64,000 nucleotides of DNA, from NCBI GenBank assembly GCA_013288335.1, contig JABDCC010000004.1:18674-82673 (forward strand), written 5' to 3'. How positions within the stretch are numbered: position 1 is the stretch's first letter; each line of letters opens with the position of its first letter. Source of the stretch: Alphaproteobacteria bacterium (GTDB lineage Bacteria; Pseudomonadota; Alphaproteobacteria; Rickettsiales; JABCZZ01). This document shows positions 9,281 through 16,648 of this stretch, piece by piece. The notes under the pieces are model-generated. The model had not been told where the DNA came from. It searched no databases and worked only from the letters and a program-made list of their open reading frames with translations. Both the position numbers and the translations under genes were made by a program.

Positions 9281-9381
9281 TGGGTGTAACTTCCCGAAGC
9301 CGCCCAAAAGGCAATCAGCCATAATACGCCAATCAGCAAAGCAGCAGCGCCAACGCGGGCATATGCGCTCCAGTAATACAT
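9277..9381 (-). CDS. Small (34 aa) single-pass membrane ORF inside the zinc operon
   Basis: A short frame of 34 codons begins MYYWSAYARVG, has one continuous hydrophobic segment (about residues 10-28, AAALLIGVLWLIAFWAA) and ends SGSYTQ. Its ATG overlaps the zur stop in a TAATG arrangement, and its TGA overlaps the znuC ATG as ATGA, so the whole zur-to-znuB stretch would be continuously coupled. Single-helix peptides of this kind often bind transporters, but I know no named family here. The exact double overlap and the perfect TM profile argue for a real gene. No strong separate ribosome site is visible. Confidence 0.55.
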   Translation of the reverse strand: MYYWSAYARVGAAALLIGVLWLIAFWAASGSYTQ

Positions 9382-9791
9382 TAGCTTTTGCCTTTCGATT
9401 CATCGCAATCGAGGCAGATTCCCACCAGTTCGATGACTTCGCTTTCTACTTTGAAACGATGCGCACTGCTCACATTCTGCAACGCTTTGCGTATGCTCTT
9501 GTCTTGAATTTCTTCTACATTCTTGCAATTTTTACAGATAGCGAAGCTCACGAAATCATGCGCGTGACCATGATCATCATGACAAGCAATGTAGGAATTA
9601 AGTGAGGCTATGTGATGCGCAAGACCAAGCGCTTTAAGCCGTTCCAACGCACGATAAACGGTTGGAGGACCAGTAATGCCTTTTTCCCTGAGTTCTGCCA
9701 GAATCTCATATGCTCCCATTGGCTTGTCGCTTGCAGCAAGCACATCGAGCACGAGACGGTTGGGGCCTTTAATAGAATCACTATTAATCAC
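9381..9791 (-). CDS. zur: Fur-family zinc uptake regulator (Zur)
   Basis: This 136-residue repressor should block the zinc operon when zinc is plentiful. It has the winged-helix region (GAYEILAELREKGITGPPTVYRALERL), a His-rich hinge (HDDHGHAHD) and two zinc-finger pairs, CKNC and CLDC, that form the structural site of Fur proteins. The start is a GTG at 9791; the next methionine is residue 25, inside the DNA-binding domain, so the GTG is needed. It is the first gene of the operon and a Zur box lies directly upstream, so it probably controls itself as well. The HDDHGHAHD segment and linked transporter favour Zur over Fur or PerR. Confidence 0.92.
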   Translation of the reverse strand: MINSDSIKGPNRLVLDVLAASDKPMGAYEILAELREKGITGPPTVYRALERLKALGLAHHIASLNSYIACHDDHGHAHDFVSFAICKNCKNVEEIQDKSIRKALQNVSSAHRFKVESEVIELVGICLDCDESKGKS

Positions 9792-9803
9792 ATATTTACT
9801 CTG

Positions 9804-9826
9804 GAATTGTTACAGTATAACATATC
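9804..9826 (-). promoter_or_regulatory. Zur box overlapping the zur operon promoter
   Basis: The 23-bp site has half-sites TGTTA and TAACA around a 5-bp centre. Comparing by eye with the known proteobacterial Zur consensus (GAAATGTTATA-n-TATAACATTTC) I count only three differences. On the minus strand it covers a good -10 (TATACT, 9814-9819), so bound Zur would block RNA polymerase. It lies 13 bp upstream of the zur GTG. Confidence 0.8.
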
Positions 9827-9877
9827 GCAGGTTTTTATAGAATAATGGCCATCCTGTAAAGAAGATAATATCCGCAG

Positions 9878-10444
9878 TTACTTGAGTGCTTTGGCGGCAT
9901 CCTTCATATTATTAAGATAACGCTCGACTGCATTGAGCTGTTTACCGGAAAACGTACCCGTTCCCTCCAATATTTTTATAACTGCGGGGATGGTTTGATT
10001 AGGATGGATTTCAAGTTTCCCTATTAATTCCGCAGTTAAAATCGGTATGGAAGTATGTTCGTGTTCAATTCTTACTTCTTTAATGGCATCAATAACTGCC
10101 TCAAGAGTCTTTAATATTTTTTCCGATTCTTTGTGATCTTGCAGCTTAATGGTAAAATTCTGTCGGGTCTGACCATAAGTGGGAGATATTTCAGGGATAT
10201 CAGCTTCAATTCCACCTGTGACAAGCAACGACCTAAATGCTTCTACACATTCTTTAATTACGGCCTTCTTTGTATTACCCACACCCGTAATTTCTTGGAT
10301 TGAAATAGTATGATTACTATCAATTCTTCGTATAATTGATGGCTCTCCAAATAATATAAAACGATTAAAGTTTTTATTTTCAGCAGCAAGATTTCTTACT
10401 GCATCCTTCAATTTTTCTTTATCCACAACAAAATCACCAGCCAT
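9878..10444 (-). CDS. Protein of unknown function (188 aa)
   Basis: I do not recognise this protein. It has no signal peptide or membrane helix and reads as a soluble, mixed alpha/beta protein. The C-terminal 60 residues are helical and Lys-rich (LNAVERYLNNMKDAAKALK), and the middle (about 115-135) could form a short amphipathic helix around an EKILKTLEAVIDAIKEVRI stretch. It lies 57 bp after thiL on the same strand and 86 bp before the zur promoter region, so it may be the last gene of the rpmJ-nth-thiL run. No function can be supported. Confidence 0.6.
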   Translation of the reverse strand: MAGDFVVDKEKLKDAVRNLAAENKNFNRFILFGEPSIIRRIDSNHTISIQEITGVGNTKKAVIKECVEAFRSLLVTGGIEADIPEISPTYGQTRQNFTIKLQDHKESEKILKTLEAVIDAIKEVRIEHEHTSIPILTAELIGKLEIHPNQTIPAVIKILEGTGTFSGKQLNAVERYLNNMKDAAKALK

Positions 10445-10501
10445 TGCAACCCCTCACATTAATTTTATGAAGCATCGTAATACAAATTCATTAATATTTA
10501 C

Positions 10502-11530
10502 TTAACAAAAATGCTTAAACCCTTTTTTGCCTAAATTAATTTCTTTGCCACTATCATGCAATAATTTTACATCACCATCCATCTGTATTTTACCAATAAA
10601 TGTTATTTTTACATTTGAACGTTCAGCCAATTTATTTAGTGTTTCGGCATCAGAAGATGCGGTGGTAAACAATAATTCGTAGTCGTCCCCTCCTGCAGCA
10701 ATAGCCTCATAATGATTGGGAATTTCTGGCAATATTCTTTTTGCTGCCTCCGACAAAGGTATCTTATTCCAGTCAATCGTAGCACCAACATTTGAGCATT
10801 CTGCAATATGCCCTAAATCCTGCATGAGCCCATCCGAAATATCGATGCAGCTTGTGGCAATGCCCTGTAGTAATTGCCCAAACTTTACACGTGGCTGGGG
10901 TAAGCGATAGCGCTCAATAAGATATTCTTCAGCATTTGCGTGGGGACGCGGAGGAGTACTATACGACGACTTCGCAGGGGAAGCTGCGCAGAGCGCAGAT
11001 GGGGGCAGCGTGCCCCCCGAAACAATTCTTAATCCTATTGCAGCATCGCCTATTGTGCCAGTCACATAAATATCATCACCTGCTTTTGCACCGCTGCGTT
11101 TAAGCGCCTTACCAGCAGGCACAAAACCCATAGCCGTTATTGACATGGAAAGTGCACCTCCCGTAGCAACCGTATCACCTCCCAAGAGTGTAATGCCAAA
11201 TTCATTCTGGTCGCCCTGCAGCCCACTCGCAAAAGCTTTTATCCAATCCTCATTCACCGTTTTAGGTAACATAAGTGCCAGAAAATAGCCGTAAGGTTTT
11301 GCACCCATAGCGGCTAAATCCGAAAGATTTACCCTGAGCAGTTTGCGCGCGATTAAATCCGGTGATTCATCACCAATAAAATGCACACCCTCGACTATGG
11401 CATCTTTGGTGACTACCAATTCATGACCTTCAGGAACTTTGACAATCGCCGCGTCATCTTTGAGCCCAAGCGCAGCTTTATCGGACGCAAGTGGTGTAAA
11501 ATATTTTTTAATGAGATCGAATTCGTCCAT
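10502..11530 (-). CDS. thiL: Thiamine-monophosphate kinase with an in-frame palindromic insert
   Basis: ThiL phosphorylates thiamine monophosphate to thiamine pyrophosphate in the last step of the pathway. Recognisable are the N-terminal GLKDDAAIVKVPEG, the VEGVHF and NLSDLAAMGAKPYG segments, GGDTVATGG, DISDGLMQDLGHIAE and the C-terminal AAGGDDYELLFT. Between GLRIVSG and AEEYLIERYRLPQPR, where ThiL proteins normally have a short turn, there are about 28 extra Pro/Ser/Ala-rich residues. They correspond to a GC-rich DNA hairpin element (see the repeat at 10939-11025). The frame stays open, so the enzyme may still work. The gene starts 11 bases after nth. Confidence 0.93.
   Translation of the reverse strand: MDEFDLIKKYFTPLASDKAALGLKDDAAIVKVPEGHELVVTKDAIVEGVHFIGDESPDLIARKLLRVNLSDLAAMGAKPYGYFLALMLPKTVNEDWIKAFASGLQGDQNEFGITLLGGDTVATGGALSMSITAMGFVPAGKALKRSGAKAGDDIYVTGTIGDAAIGLRIVSGGTLPPSALCAASPAKSSYSTPPRPHANAEEYLIERYRLPQPRVKFGQLLQGIATSCIDISDGLMQDLGHIAECSNVGATIDWNKIPLSEAAKRILPEIPNHYEAIAAGGDDYELLFTTASSDAETLNKLAERSNVKITFIGKIQMDGDVKLLHDSGKEINLGKKGFKHFC
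10939..11025. repeat. Intragenic palindromic element in thiL
   Basis: Two hairpins sit side by side inside thiL: GGGGGCA-GCG-TGCCCCC at 11001-11017 and CTGCGC-AGA-GCGCAG at 10984-10998. The segment is much richer in GC than its surroundings and adds about 28 codons in frame. This is how the palindromic elements of Rickettsia and related bacteria insert into genes. The exact boundaries are estimated from where ThiL similarity resumes. Confidence 0.7.
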
Positions 11531-11541
11531 AAAAGACCAAT

Positions 11542-12174
11542 CTAAATTGTCTTATGTTTATATTCGCACCATTTATTGATTATGCATACTGCGCATTCCG
11601 GTGTACGCGCCTTGCAGACATACCGTCCGTGCAGAATAAGCCAATGGTGGGCATGTTGCTTATATTTAGCCGGTATAATTTTTTCAAGCTGCTGCTCGCA
11701 TTGCTCAGGGGTTTTGGCGTTTGTCAAACCTATGCGATTAGAAACTCTAAACACATGCGTATCCACCGCTATTGTATGTTCGCCGAGCGCACAGTTAAGC
11801 CATACATTCGCTGTCTTGCGTCCAACTCCCGGCAAGCTTTGCAGCAACTCGCGTGTGTGAGGAATTTTGCCTTTGAATTCTTCCAACAACTTTACTGACA
11901 GGCCAATAATATTTTTAGATTTGGAATTAAAAAGTCCGATAGTTTTGATGTATTTCTTTAAACCTTCTTCGCCAAGCGCCACCATCTTTTTTGGTGTATC
12001 GCACACTTCAAACAACGCTGGCGTTGCCTTGTTCACTCCGGCATCGGTCGCTTGTGCGGAGAGTACAATGGCTACCAGAAGCGTATAAGGATTGGTGTAA
12101 TAAAGTTCGGTTTTGGGCTCGGGATTGATTTTTTGTAAACTGCTAAAGATTTTATTAACGTCAGCAGATTTCAT
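11542..12174 (-). CDS. nth: Endonuclease III
   Basis: This base-excision DNA glycosylase/AP lyase removes oxidised pyrimidines. Counting from the ATG at 12174, the helix-hairpin-helix LPGVGRKTA carries the catalytic lysine at position 120 and the VDTHVFR segment has the catalytic aspartate at 138, the same numbers as E. coli Nth. Four cysteines spaced C-X6-C-X2-C-X5-C near the C-terminus would hold the 4Fe-4S cluster. An upstream in-frame start at 12228 exists, but 12174 gives the family length (210 residues) and an ATGA overlap with the methyltransferase gene before it. Confidence 0.96.
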   Translation of the reverse strand: MKSADVNKIFSSLQKINPEPKTELYYTNPYTLLVAIVLSAQATDAGVNKATPALFEVCDTPKKMVALGEEGLKKYIKTIGLFNSKSKNIIGLSVKLLEEFKGKIPHTRELLQSLPGVGRKTANVWLNCALGEHTIAVDTHVFRVSNRIGLTNAKTPEQCEQQLEKIIPAKYKQHAHHWLILHGRYVCKARTPECAVCIINKWCEYKHKTI

Positions 12175-12755
12175 ACCGCTTTCTCTGTGCTGTAACTCCA
12201 CACTCTTGCAGGAGGAAAATTGCGCCACACACGCTTGGCAATCCGCCCATGAATGCCGATAGAACGCTGATGGCTAACAGGCACCGGAGAAAGCAATCCA
12301 TACGTATATTGTATAAACAAGCCATTGGGTTTTATTATATCAAATGCTTTGTGAACAATGGCGTGACGCACTACATCTGGCATGGAAAGCAGTGGCAAAC
12401 TGGAGATAACCGCAGCTATCTGCTTGATGCCACGCTGATGCAGTAATTCACTCATATTGCGTGCGTCACCTTGCAGAATAGTGACATGCGGAAAATCATG
12501 CTTCAATTTATCAATGAAACCCGGCTCACGCTCAATAACAATGAGTTGTTTCTCACTGATTCCAGCCGTAAGGAGTGCACGCGTTACAACACCGGTGCCA
12601 GGCCCAAGCTCTACGACATATTCATTTGGTAAGATAGAAGATAACTGCGCTGCCATAGCACGGCCCAAACCAAGACTACTCGGCACAGGCACACCTACAC
12701 GCAGGGGATTATTAAGCCACCGCAGGAAAAACAAACGTCTTTCGCGGGAGAGCAC
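12171..12755 (-). CDS. SAM-dependent methyltransferase, PmtA/RsmA-like
   Basis: The 194-residue protein has a class I methyltransferase fold with motif I VVELGPGTGVVTRALL near residue 47, an acidic strand-2 end (VIERE) and a post-motif region VISSLPLLSMPD. That pattern fits alphaproteobacterial phosphatidylethanolamine N-methyltransferases of the PmtA type, which make phosphatidylcholine, better than KsgA/RsmA rRNA dimethylases, but the two are related. The start is a GTG four bases after the rpmJ stop, so translation is probably coupled to L36. It overlaps nth by ATGA. No membrane helix is evident. Confidence 0.75.
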   Translation of the reverse strand: MLSRERRLFFLRWLNNPLRVGVPVPSSLGLGRAMAAQLSSILPNEYVVELGPGTGVVTRALLTAGISEKQLIVIEREPGFIDKLKHDFPHVTILQGDARNMSELLHQRGIKQIAAVISSLPLLSMPDVVRHAIVHKAFDIIKPNGLFIQYTYGLLSPVPVSHQRSIGIHGRIAKRVWRNFPPARVWSYSTEKAV

Positions 12756-12758
12756 TAC

Positions 12759-12884
12759 CTAGCCCTGGCGCGCTTTGAAACGCGGATTGGTTTTATTGAT
12801 GACATAAACGCGGCCTTTGCGGCGAACCACACGGCAATTCTTGTCGCGTTTTTTGGCAGATTTCAGAGAACTTAATACTTTCAT
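12759..12884 (-). CDS. rpmJ: 50S ribosomal protein L36
   Basis: A 41-codon frame reads [17 protein letters not shown] and ends [12 protein letters not shown], which is the alphaproteobacterial form of L36, a small basic protein of the large ribosomal subunit. Only one cysteine of the usual zinc ribbon remains, as is common in this variant. An AAAAGGAAG ribosome site precedes the ATG. It heads the run rpmJ - methyltransferase - nth - thiL on the minus strand. Confidence 0.96.
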   Translation of the reverse strand: MKVLSSLKSAKKRDKNCRVVRRKGRVYVINKTNPRFKARQG

Positions 12885-12911
12885 AACACTTCCTTTTAGG
12901 TCAGAGGCGGC

Positions 12912-12940
12912 TTTCTACCTGTAACCGCTGATTCTGTCAA
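12912..12940 (-). promoter_or_regulatory. Likely sigma-70 promoter of rpmJ
   Basis: On the minus strand a perfect TTGACA (12935-12940) is followed after 17 bases by TAGAAA (12912-12917), about 28 bases before the rpmJ start codon. This sits in the gap between the atp operon end and rpmJ. Confidence 0.5.
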
Positions 12941-12973
12941 TTAAAAACCTGTTTATAGCACCAAATTGCTATT

Positions 12974-13468
12974 TTAATGCAATTTCCGCTCTAATTCACT
13001 CGCAGTCTGCTTAATTATTTCGTCATTTCCGGTGTTTACCAGATAATCGTTAATAATGGCGCGGGCGGCAGCAATGGCGATATCAACCACATGATTTTGT
13101 ACATCTTGCAGTGCTTTGGTCTCAGACTGGGCGATTTTTTCCATCGCCGATTTCATGCGTTTTTCCACCGCCTGATTAATGTCATTCTCAGACTGTTTGG
13201 AAATAAGAGCCACCTCTTCTTTTGCAGCCGCCAGGATTTCATCTGCTTCACGCAGTGATTCCTGTTGCTTTTTCTGGTAAGAAGCAAGGAGCGCCTGGGC
13301 TTCTTCGCGCAAACGTCTTGCTTCGGCTAATTCTGAGGCAATTTGTGCGGAGCGGGCATCAAGATGTGTAGCAATAGCCTTAAAAGTCGGACGAAACGCC
13401 AGCAACACGAACCCTATGAAGGATACGGTTACCCAAAACTCTGCATCCAGATAAAATGGCTCGCTCAT
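12974..13468 (-). CDS. atpF: ATP synthase Fo subunit b
   Basis: One of two b-type stalk subunits linking the membrane ring to F1. An N-terminal membrane helix (about residues 9-27, FWVTVSFIGFVLLAF) is followed by a long charged coiled coil from residue 35 to the end (ASELAEARRLREEAQALLASYQ and further heptads). The 164-residue length is normal. The start overlaps the b' stop by ATGA. It is the last gene of the Fo operon; the F1 genes are not in the window, as in most alphaproteobacteria. Confidence 0.95.
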   Translation of the reverse strand: MSEPFYLDAEFWVTVSFIGFVLLAFRPTFKAIATHLDARSAQIASELAEARRLREEAQALLASYQKKQQESLREADEILAAAKEEVALISKQSENDINQAVEKRMKSAMEKIAQSETKALQDVQNHVVDIAIAAARAIINDYLVNTGNDEIIKQTASELERKLH

Positions 13469-13959
13469 ACGGAAGTTCCCTTACCAAGCTTTTTAATGAT
13501 TTTATCAAGATCGCCTGAATCCGGTTTATGCTTTACCAATTTTTGTACAATCTCTGCAGCCAGATCACTTACTACCGGTGAAAGTTTGTCCATTACCGTC
13601 TTTTTGGCAGTGGAAATACCTGCTTCAGATTCGGAAAGTTTTTTCTCAATCACCGCATCTAGTTCAGCTTGCTTGGAAGCTGCTGCCGCCGCCATTTTGC
13701 CTTGCGCTTCAGAAATTATGGATTTGGATTTAGCGCGCACGTCCGCTAAACCTTTTTCATAAATTTCCTGCACGCGCTTGGCTTCGGTTTTAAAACTTTC
13801 AGCCTGCGCAACGTCGCCTTCTATGGTCTCTGCACGCACTTCCAGAACATGGTGTACACGCGGCAGAAAAAAGCGTGCAAGCACCACATATAAAGCGACA
13901 AAGAAAATTGTCAGCCAGAAAAGTTGTGAAGAAAAACTTGCAGGATCAAGTTGCGGCAT
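13465..13959 (-). CDS. atpF': ATP synthase Fo subunit b'
   Basis: This is the second, diverged b subunit found in alphaproteobacteria and photosynthetic bacteria. It forms a heterodimeric peripheral stalk with b. The N-terminus has the typical PQLDPASFSSQLFWLTIFFV membrane entry, followed by RFFLPRV and an Ala/Glu/Lys-rich coiled coil to about residue 130. It lies 19 bases after atpE and overlaps atpF by four bases. Confidence 0.94.
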   Translation of the reverse strand: MPQLDPASFSSQLFWLTIFFVALYVVLARFFLPRVHHVLEVRAETIEGDVAQAESFKTEAKRVQEIYEKGLADVRAKSKSIISEAQGKMAAAAASKQAELDAVIEKKLSESEAGISTAKKTVMDKLSPVVSDLAAEIVQKLVKHKPDSGDLDKIIKKLGKGTSV

Positions 13960-13978
13960 TGTTCAAACCTTACGGGTG

Positions 13979-14221
13979 TTATTTTACTACGTAAAGGATG
14001 AGAATGGTCACCACGAAAGAGAGCAAACCCATGAATTCTGCCAGTGCCATACCCATGAAAGCAAATGCTTTGATTTTGCCTTCCTGAGCTGGGTTGCGGG
14101 CGATTCCGTGCAATGCTGCCGCGAAAATGAGACCGATACCGATAGCAGCGCCCGCCATACCAGCAGTGGTAAGACCTGCGCCAAGATATTTTCCAAGAAG
14201 TTTAAGTGCCTCTGCGTCCAT
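13979..14221 (-). CDS. atpE: ATP synthase Fo subunit c
   Basis: An 80-residue two-helix hairpin forming the rotating ring. Helix 1 is glycine-rich (GAGLTTAGMAGAAIGIG), the polar loop is ARNPAQEGK, and helix 2 has the proton-carrying glutamate in MALAEFMGLL. No sodium-binding signature is obvious, so it is probably proton-driven. It sits in standard order between atpB and the b' gene. Confidence 0.97.
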   Translation of the reverse strand: MDAEALKLLGKYLGAGLTTAGMAGAAIGIGLIFAAALHGIARNPAQEGKIKAFAFMGMALAEFMGLLSFVVTILILYVVK

Positions 14222-14254
14222 GAATTTAGTCCTTTCGTGAGTAGTGATTAATGA

Positions 14255-14998
14255 TTAGTGCATGTTAAGGGCGTCATTGAGATAAAGGCTGCAGAGCAAT
14301 GCAAAAATATACGCTTGCAGGCATGCAACAAATAGCTCAAAACCGGTGAATATCAATAAAAAAGCGAAGGGAAATATTCCGAATAACCCAACACCTACGA
14401 ATGAGGCCATAATTTTTAACAAAATATGCCCTGCAGTCATGTTTGCAGCAAGACGAATGGAAAGGCTGATGGGTCTTGCAAGATAAGAGAAAAATTCAAT
14501 CACGATCATGAATCCGGCAAGGATAATTCCGCCGATTCCGCCGGGCAAACCTTTGGGAACGAAGAAGTGAAAGAAATGCATGCCGTGCTTATAAAAACCG
14601 ATAAAAGTAACACCGGTAAACACAAATGCAGCAAACGCAAATGTCACGATGATGTGGCTGGTTACCGCGAATGAATAAGGAAAATTACCCATCAGGTTGC
14701 AAAAAAGAATAAAAATAAACAGGGTGAATATGATGGGAAAATACTTGACCGCTTCGTGCCCGGCATTTTCGCGCACCGTATTAAGCATAAATTGGTAAAC
14801 CAGTTCAACCATGGACTGAAAACGCCCTGGTACCAATGCTTTTTCCTGCGATCCAATGCCGATAAACAATATAATGGCAAGTACCACCAAACCCATGCAA
14901 AGTGAGGCATTGGTAAACGCAATATTATAACCCGAAACATGCGGAAAAGAGAATAAATCTTTTACTTCAAATTGTTCTACCGGATTTGTTTCAGCCAC
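14255..14998 (-). CDS. atpB: ATP synthase Fo subunit a
   Basis: The 247-residue membrane protein carries the half-channels for proton flow. The essential arginine is in the segment SLSIRLAANMTAGHIL, and the last helices contain the conserved FELFVACLQAYIFALL. Five to six membrane helices are visible. The start lies one base after the atpI stop, so the two genes are very tightly packed. Confidence 0.97.
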   Translation of the reverse strand: MAETNPVEQFEVKDLFSFPHVSGYNIAFTNASLCMGLVVLAIILFIGIGSQEKALVPGRFQSMVELVYQFMLNTVRENAGHEAVKYFPIIFTLFIFILFCNLMGNFPYSFAVTSHIIVTFAFAAFVFTGVTFIGFYKHGMHFFHFFVPKGLPGGIGGIILAGFMIVIEFFSYLARPISLSIRLAANMTAGHILLKIMASFVGVGLFGIFPFAFLLIFTGFELFVACLQAYIFALLCSLYLNDALNMH

Positions 14999-14999
14999 G

Positions 15000-15317
15000 T
15001 TATCCCACCTTTTTATTGTCTTCAGTATTACTTAATGCTTCCGCTTCTTTCATCGTCCGCATGAGCGTTAAAAACCCGCCCGCAGAGCCAAAAAAGAAAC
15101 ATATGATGAACAGAACCGGCGAAGTATTTAACCATTTGTCCAAATACCAGCCGAGCAATGCCCCCACAAAAGCACCCGAGAGAAGTTCCGCCCCCATCCG
15201 CATGACCATGCCAACATTGTTCTGGCTTGGCGTAGTTTTTGGGGCAACCCGTTCATTCAGCGAGCGAATATCTTTTTCAAGCTGCTCGAGCGAAGGAAGA
15301 TCGTCCGGTTGCTTCAT
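15000..15317 (-). CDS. atpI: AtpI/AtpZ-like ATP synthase accessory protein
   Basis: A 105-residue protein with a charged, helical N-terminus (residues 1-30) and two membrane helices (about 40-60 and 68-88), with the family segment GAFVGALLGWYLDKWLNTSP. AtpI helps assemble the c-ring and may bind magnesium. It heads the Fo operon, the usual place in alphaproteobacteria. Confidence 0.9.
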   Translation of the reverse strand: MKQPDDLPSLEQLEKDIRSLNERVAPKTTPSQNNVGMVMRMGAELLSGAFVGALLGWYLDKWLNTSPVLFIICFFFGSAGGFLTLMRTMKEAEALSNTEDNKKVG

Positions 15318-15382
15318 ACCCGTTCTTTCATGGTGGCACCTAACTAGCAGTTAACAAATACCTGTCAAGTATTTTGGATAAA

Positions 15383-16042
15383 TTATTTCTGCCCGGCATC
15401 AGTGAGCGCAATATCAATGAGCTTGCTCATATTTTCCACATCATGATTACCTTGTGAAGGCTTGCCATTGATAAAGAAGGTGGGCGTAGATTGCACCTTG
15501 TAATCATCCTGCGCTTCTTTAGCACTTGCCAAAATAGCCTTTTCAATCACTGCATCTTTCATGCAAGCTTCAAATTTCGCTTTATCAATTCCGCCGAGTG
15601 CCGCAACGTTGGCGAGCACATCTTTGTAATTAGCGTCATACGCCCATTTTTCCTGAGTATTAAACAATACTTTCAAAAACACATGGCGACGATCGGGATC
15701 AGCGCATTGCACGAGTTCTGCTGCTTTTAAGGCAGGAGCATTTAGCGGGTAATCGCGGTATACGAGTTTCACCTTGCCGGTATCAATATATTTTGTGGTC
15801 AAATCCGGCAGCACAGTATTATAAAAATGGCCACAATGCGGGCAAGAAAGCGATGCATATTCCACCATGACCACCGGTGCAGTGTCTTTGCCCATCACAA
15901 TATCGGTAGCTTTCGGTGTATATACAAATGGCTTAGCTGGAGTTTCTGGCACTGGTGCGGGCTGCGCTTGTGGTGCAGCGTCATCAGCAAAAACAGCGGA
16001 GGCAAATAAGAGTGTGGTAATGATAGTGAGTGCGCGGATCAT
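15383..16042 (-). CDS. DsbA-family periplasmic thiol oxidoreductase
   Basis: The 219-residue protein has a signal peptide (residues 1-19, ending SAVFA), a short Pro/Ala-rich linker and a thioredoxin-fold domain with helical insert. The redox motif is CPHC within YASLSCPHCGHFYN, and the cis-proline loop is QSTPTFFING. It resembles the DsbA-like protein that sits beside DciA-like (DUF721) genes in alphaproteobacteria. It probably oxidises or isomerises disulfides in exported proteins. The DciA-like gene is immediately upstream on the same strand. Confidence 0.92.
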   Translation of the reverse strand: MIRALTIITTLLFASAVFADDAAPQAQPAPVPETPAKPFVYTPKATDIVMGKDTAPVVMVEYASLSCPHCGHFYNTVLPDLTTKYIDTGKVKLVYRDYPLNAPALKAAELVQCADPDRRHVFLKVLFNTQEKWAYDANYKDVLANVAALGGIDKAKFEACMKDAVIEKAILASAKEAQDDYKVQSTPTFFINGKPSQGNHDVENMSKLIDIALTDAGQK

Positions 16043-16096
16043 GAGAAGAACCTTTCAAGATTTAAGGATGCAGACGCCTAATATACAGTCTCGCGT

Positions 16097-16648
16097 TTAT
16101 TTTTCAACTACGCTTACGTGAGCCCCGAGCGACAATAATGCAGCACGCAAATCCGCATCCTCACATTCAGCAACCATGCTTTGCAATGCTTCGGAAGCCT
16201 CATGTTGTTTGGGTTTTTCTTTTTTTGCGCCTTTGCGAAAAATATCACTTCCCGTCTGCACAAATTTAAGTTTGGCAACGGCCTTATAGCCAAAATAAGT
16301 AGAAATATTATCAATGATCATCGGCTGCATATGCTGCAATTCGAGTGCACGCGCACTTGCTACTAATATATGCAATGTGCCGCCTTCTTTCTTGTTTTGT
16401 GGCATAACGAGCTTTTGCGGAATGGAATAGGTAGAAAGTTTACTTCCCACAATTGCCGGCCATTCGCTTAAGATGCGATGCTCAGCAAAACCATGTTTTT
16501 TATAGACCGGCTTGAGCAGTGGCTCCAAAGATTTTCCTAAAGCTTTTGGAAAAATTGAATAACGACGATTCCCGTCATTCCCGCGTAGGCGGGAATCTTC
16601 GCTAAGACCCCCGCCTTCGCGGGGGTGACAATCTTCTTGGTTACTCAT
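16097..16648 (-). CDS. DciA-like DUF721 protein with a palindromic repeat at its N-terminus
   Basis: The core (about residues 32-125) has the DUF721/DciA pattern: LGKSLEPLLKPVYKKHGF, EWPAIVGSKLSTYSIPQKL and GTLHILVASARALELQHMQP. DciA proteins load the replicative DnaB helicase in bacteria without DnaC. The start at 16648 is fixed by an ATGA overlap with rnhB, yet residues 7-28 are not DUF721: they are the translation of an inserted palindromic repeat (CHPREGGGLSEDSRLRGNDG). So the repeat has lengthened the N-terminus without breaking the frame. The C-terminal 50 residues are Lys- and acid-rich. Confidence 0.85.
   Translation of the reverse strand: MSNQEDCHPREGGGLSEDSRLRGNDGNRRYSIFPKALGKSLEPLLKPVYKKHGFAEHRILSEWPAIVGSKLSTYSIPQKLVMPQNKKEGGTLHILVASARALELQHMQPMIIDNISTYFGYKAVAKLKFVQTGSDIFRKGAKKEKPKQHEASEALQSMVAECEDADLRAALLSLGAHVSVVEK
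16574..16629. repeat. Palindromic repeat inside the DciA-like gene
   Basis: The element begins GTCA and ends TGAC and contains two perfect hairpins, ATTCCCGC-GTAG-GCGGGAAT (16577-16596) and ACCCCCGC-CTTC-GCGGGGGT (16607-16626). It belongs to the widespread proteobacterial type that starts GTCATTCCCGCG and translates to HPREGG / SRLRGNDG. Normally such elements sit between genes; this one is inside a coding frame. Confidence 0.85.

Noticed and set aside
10445..10501. A thiamine (TPP) riboswitch linked to thiL
   Set aside because: thiL is internal to an operon, the gaps before it (11 bp) and after it (57 bp) are too short, and no TPP motif is visible.
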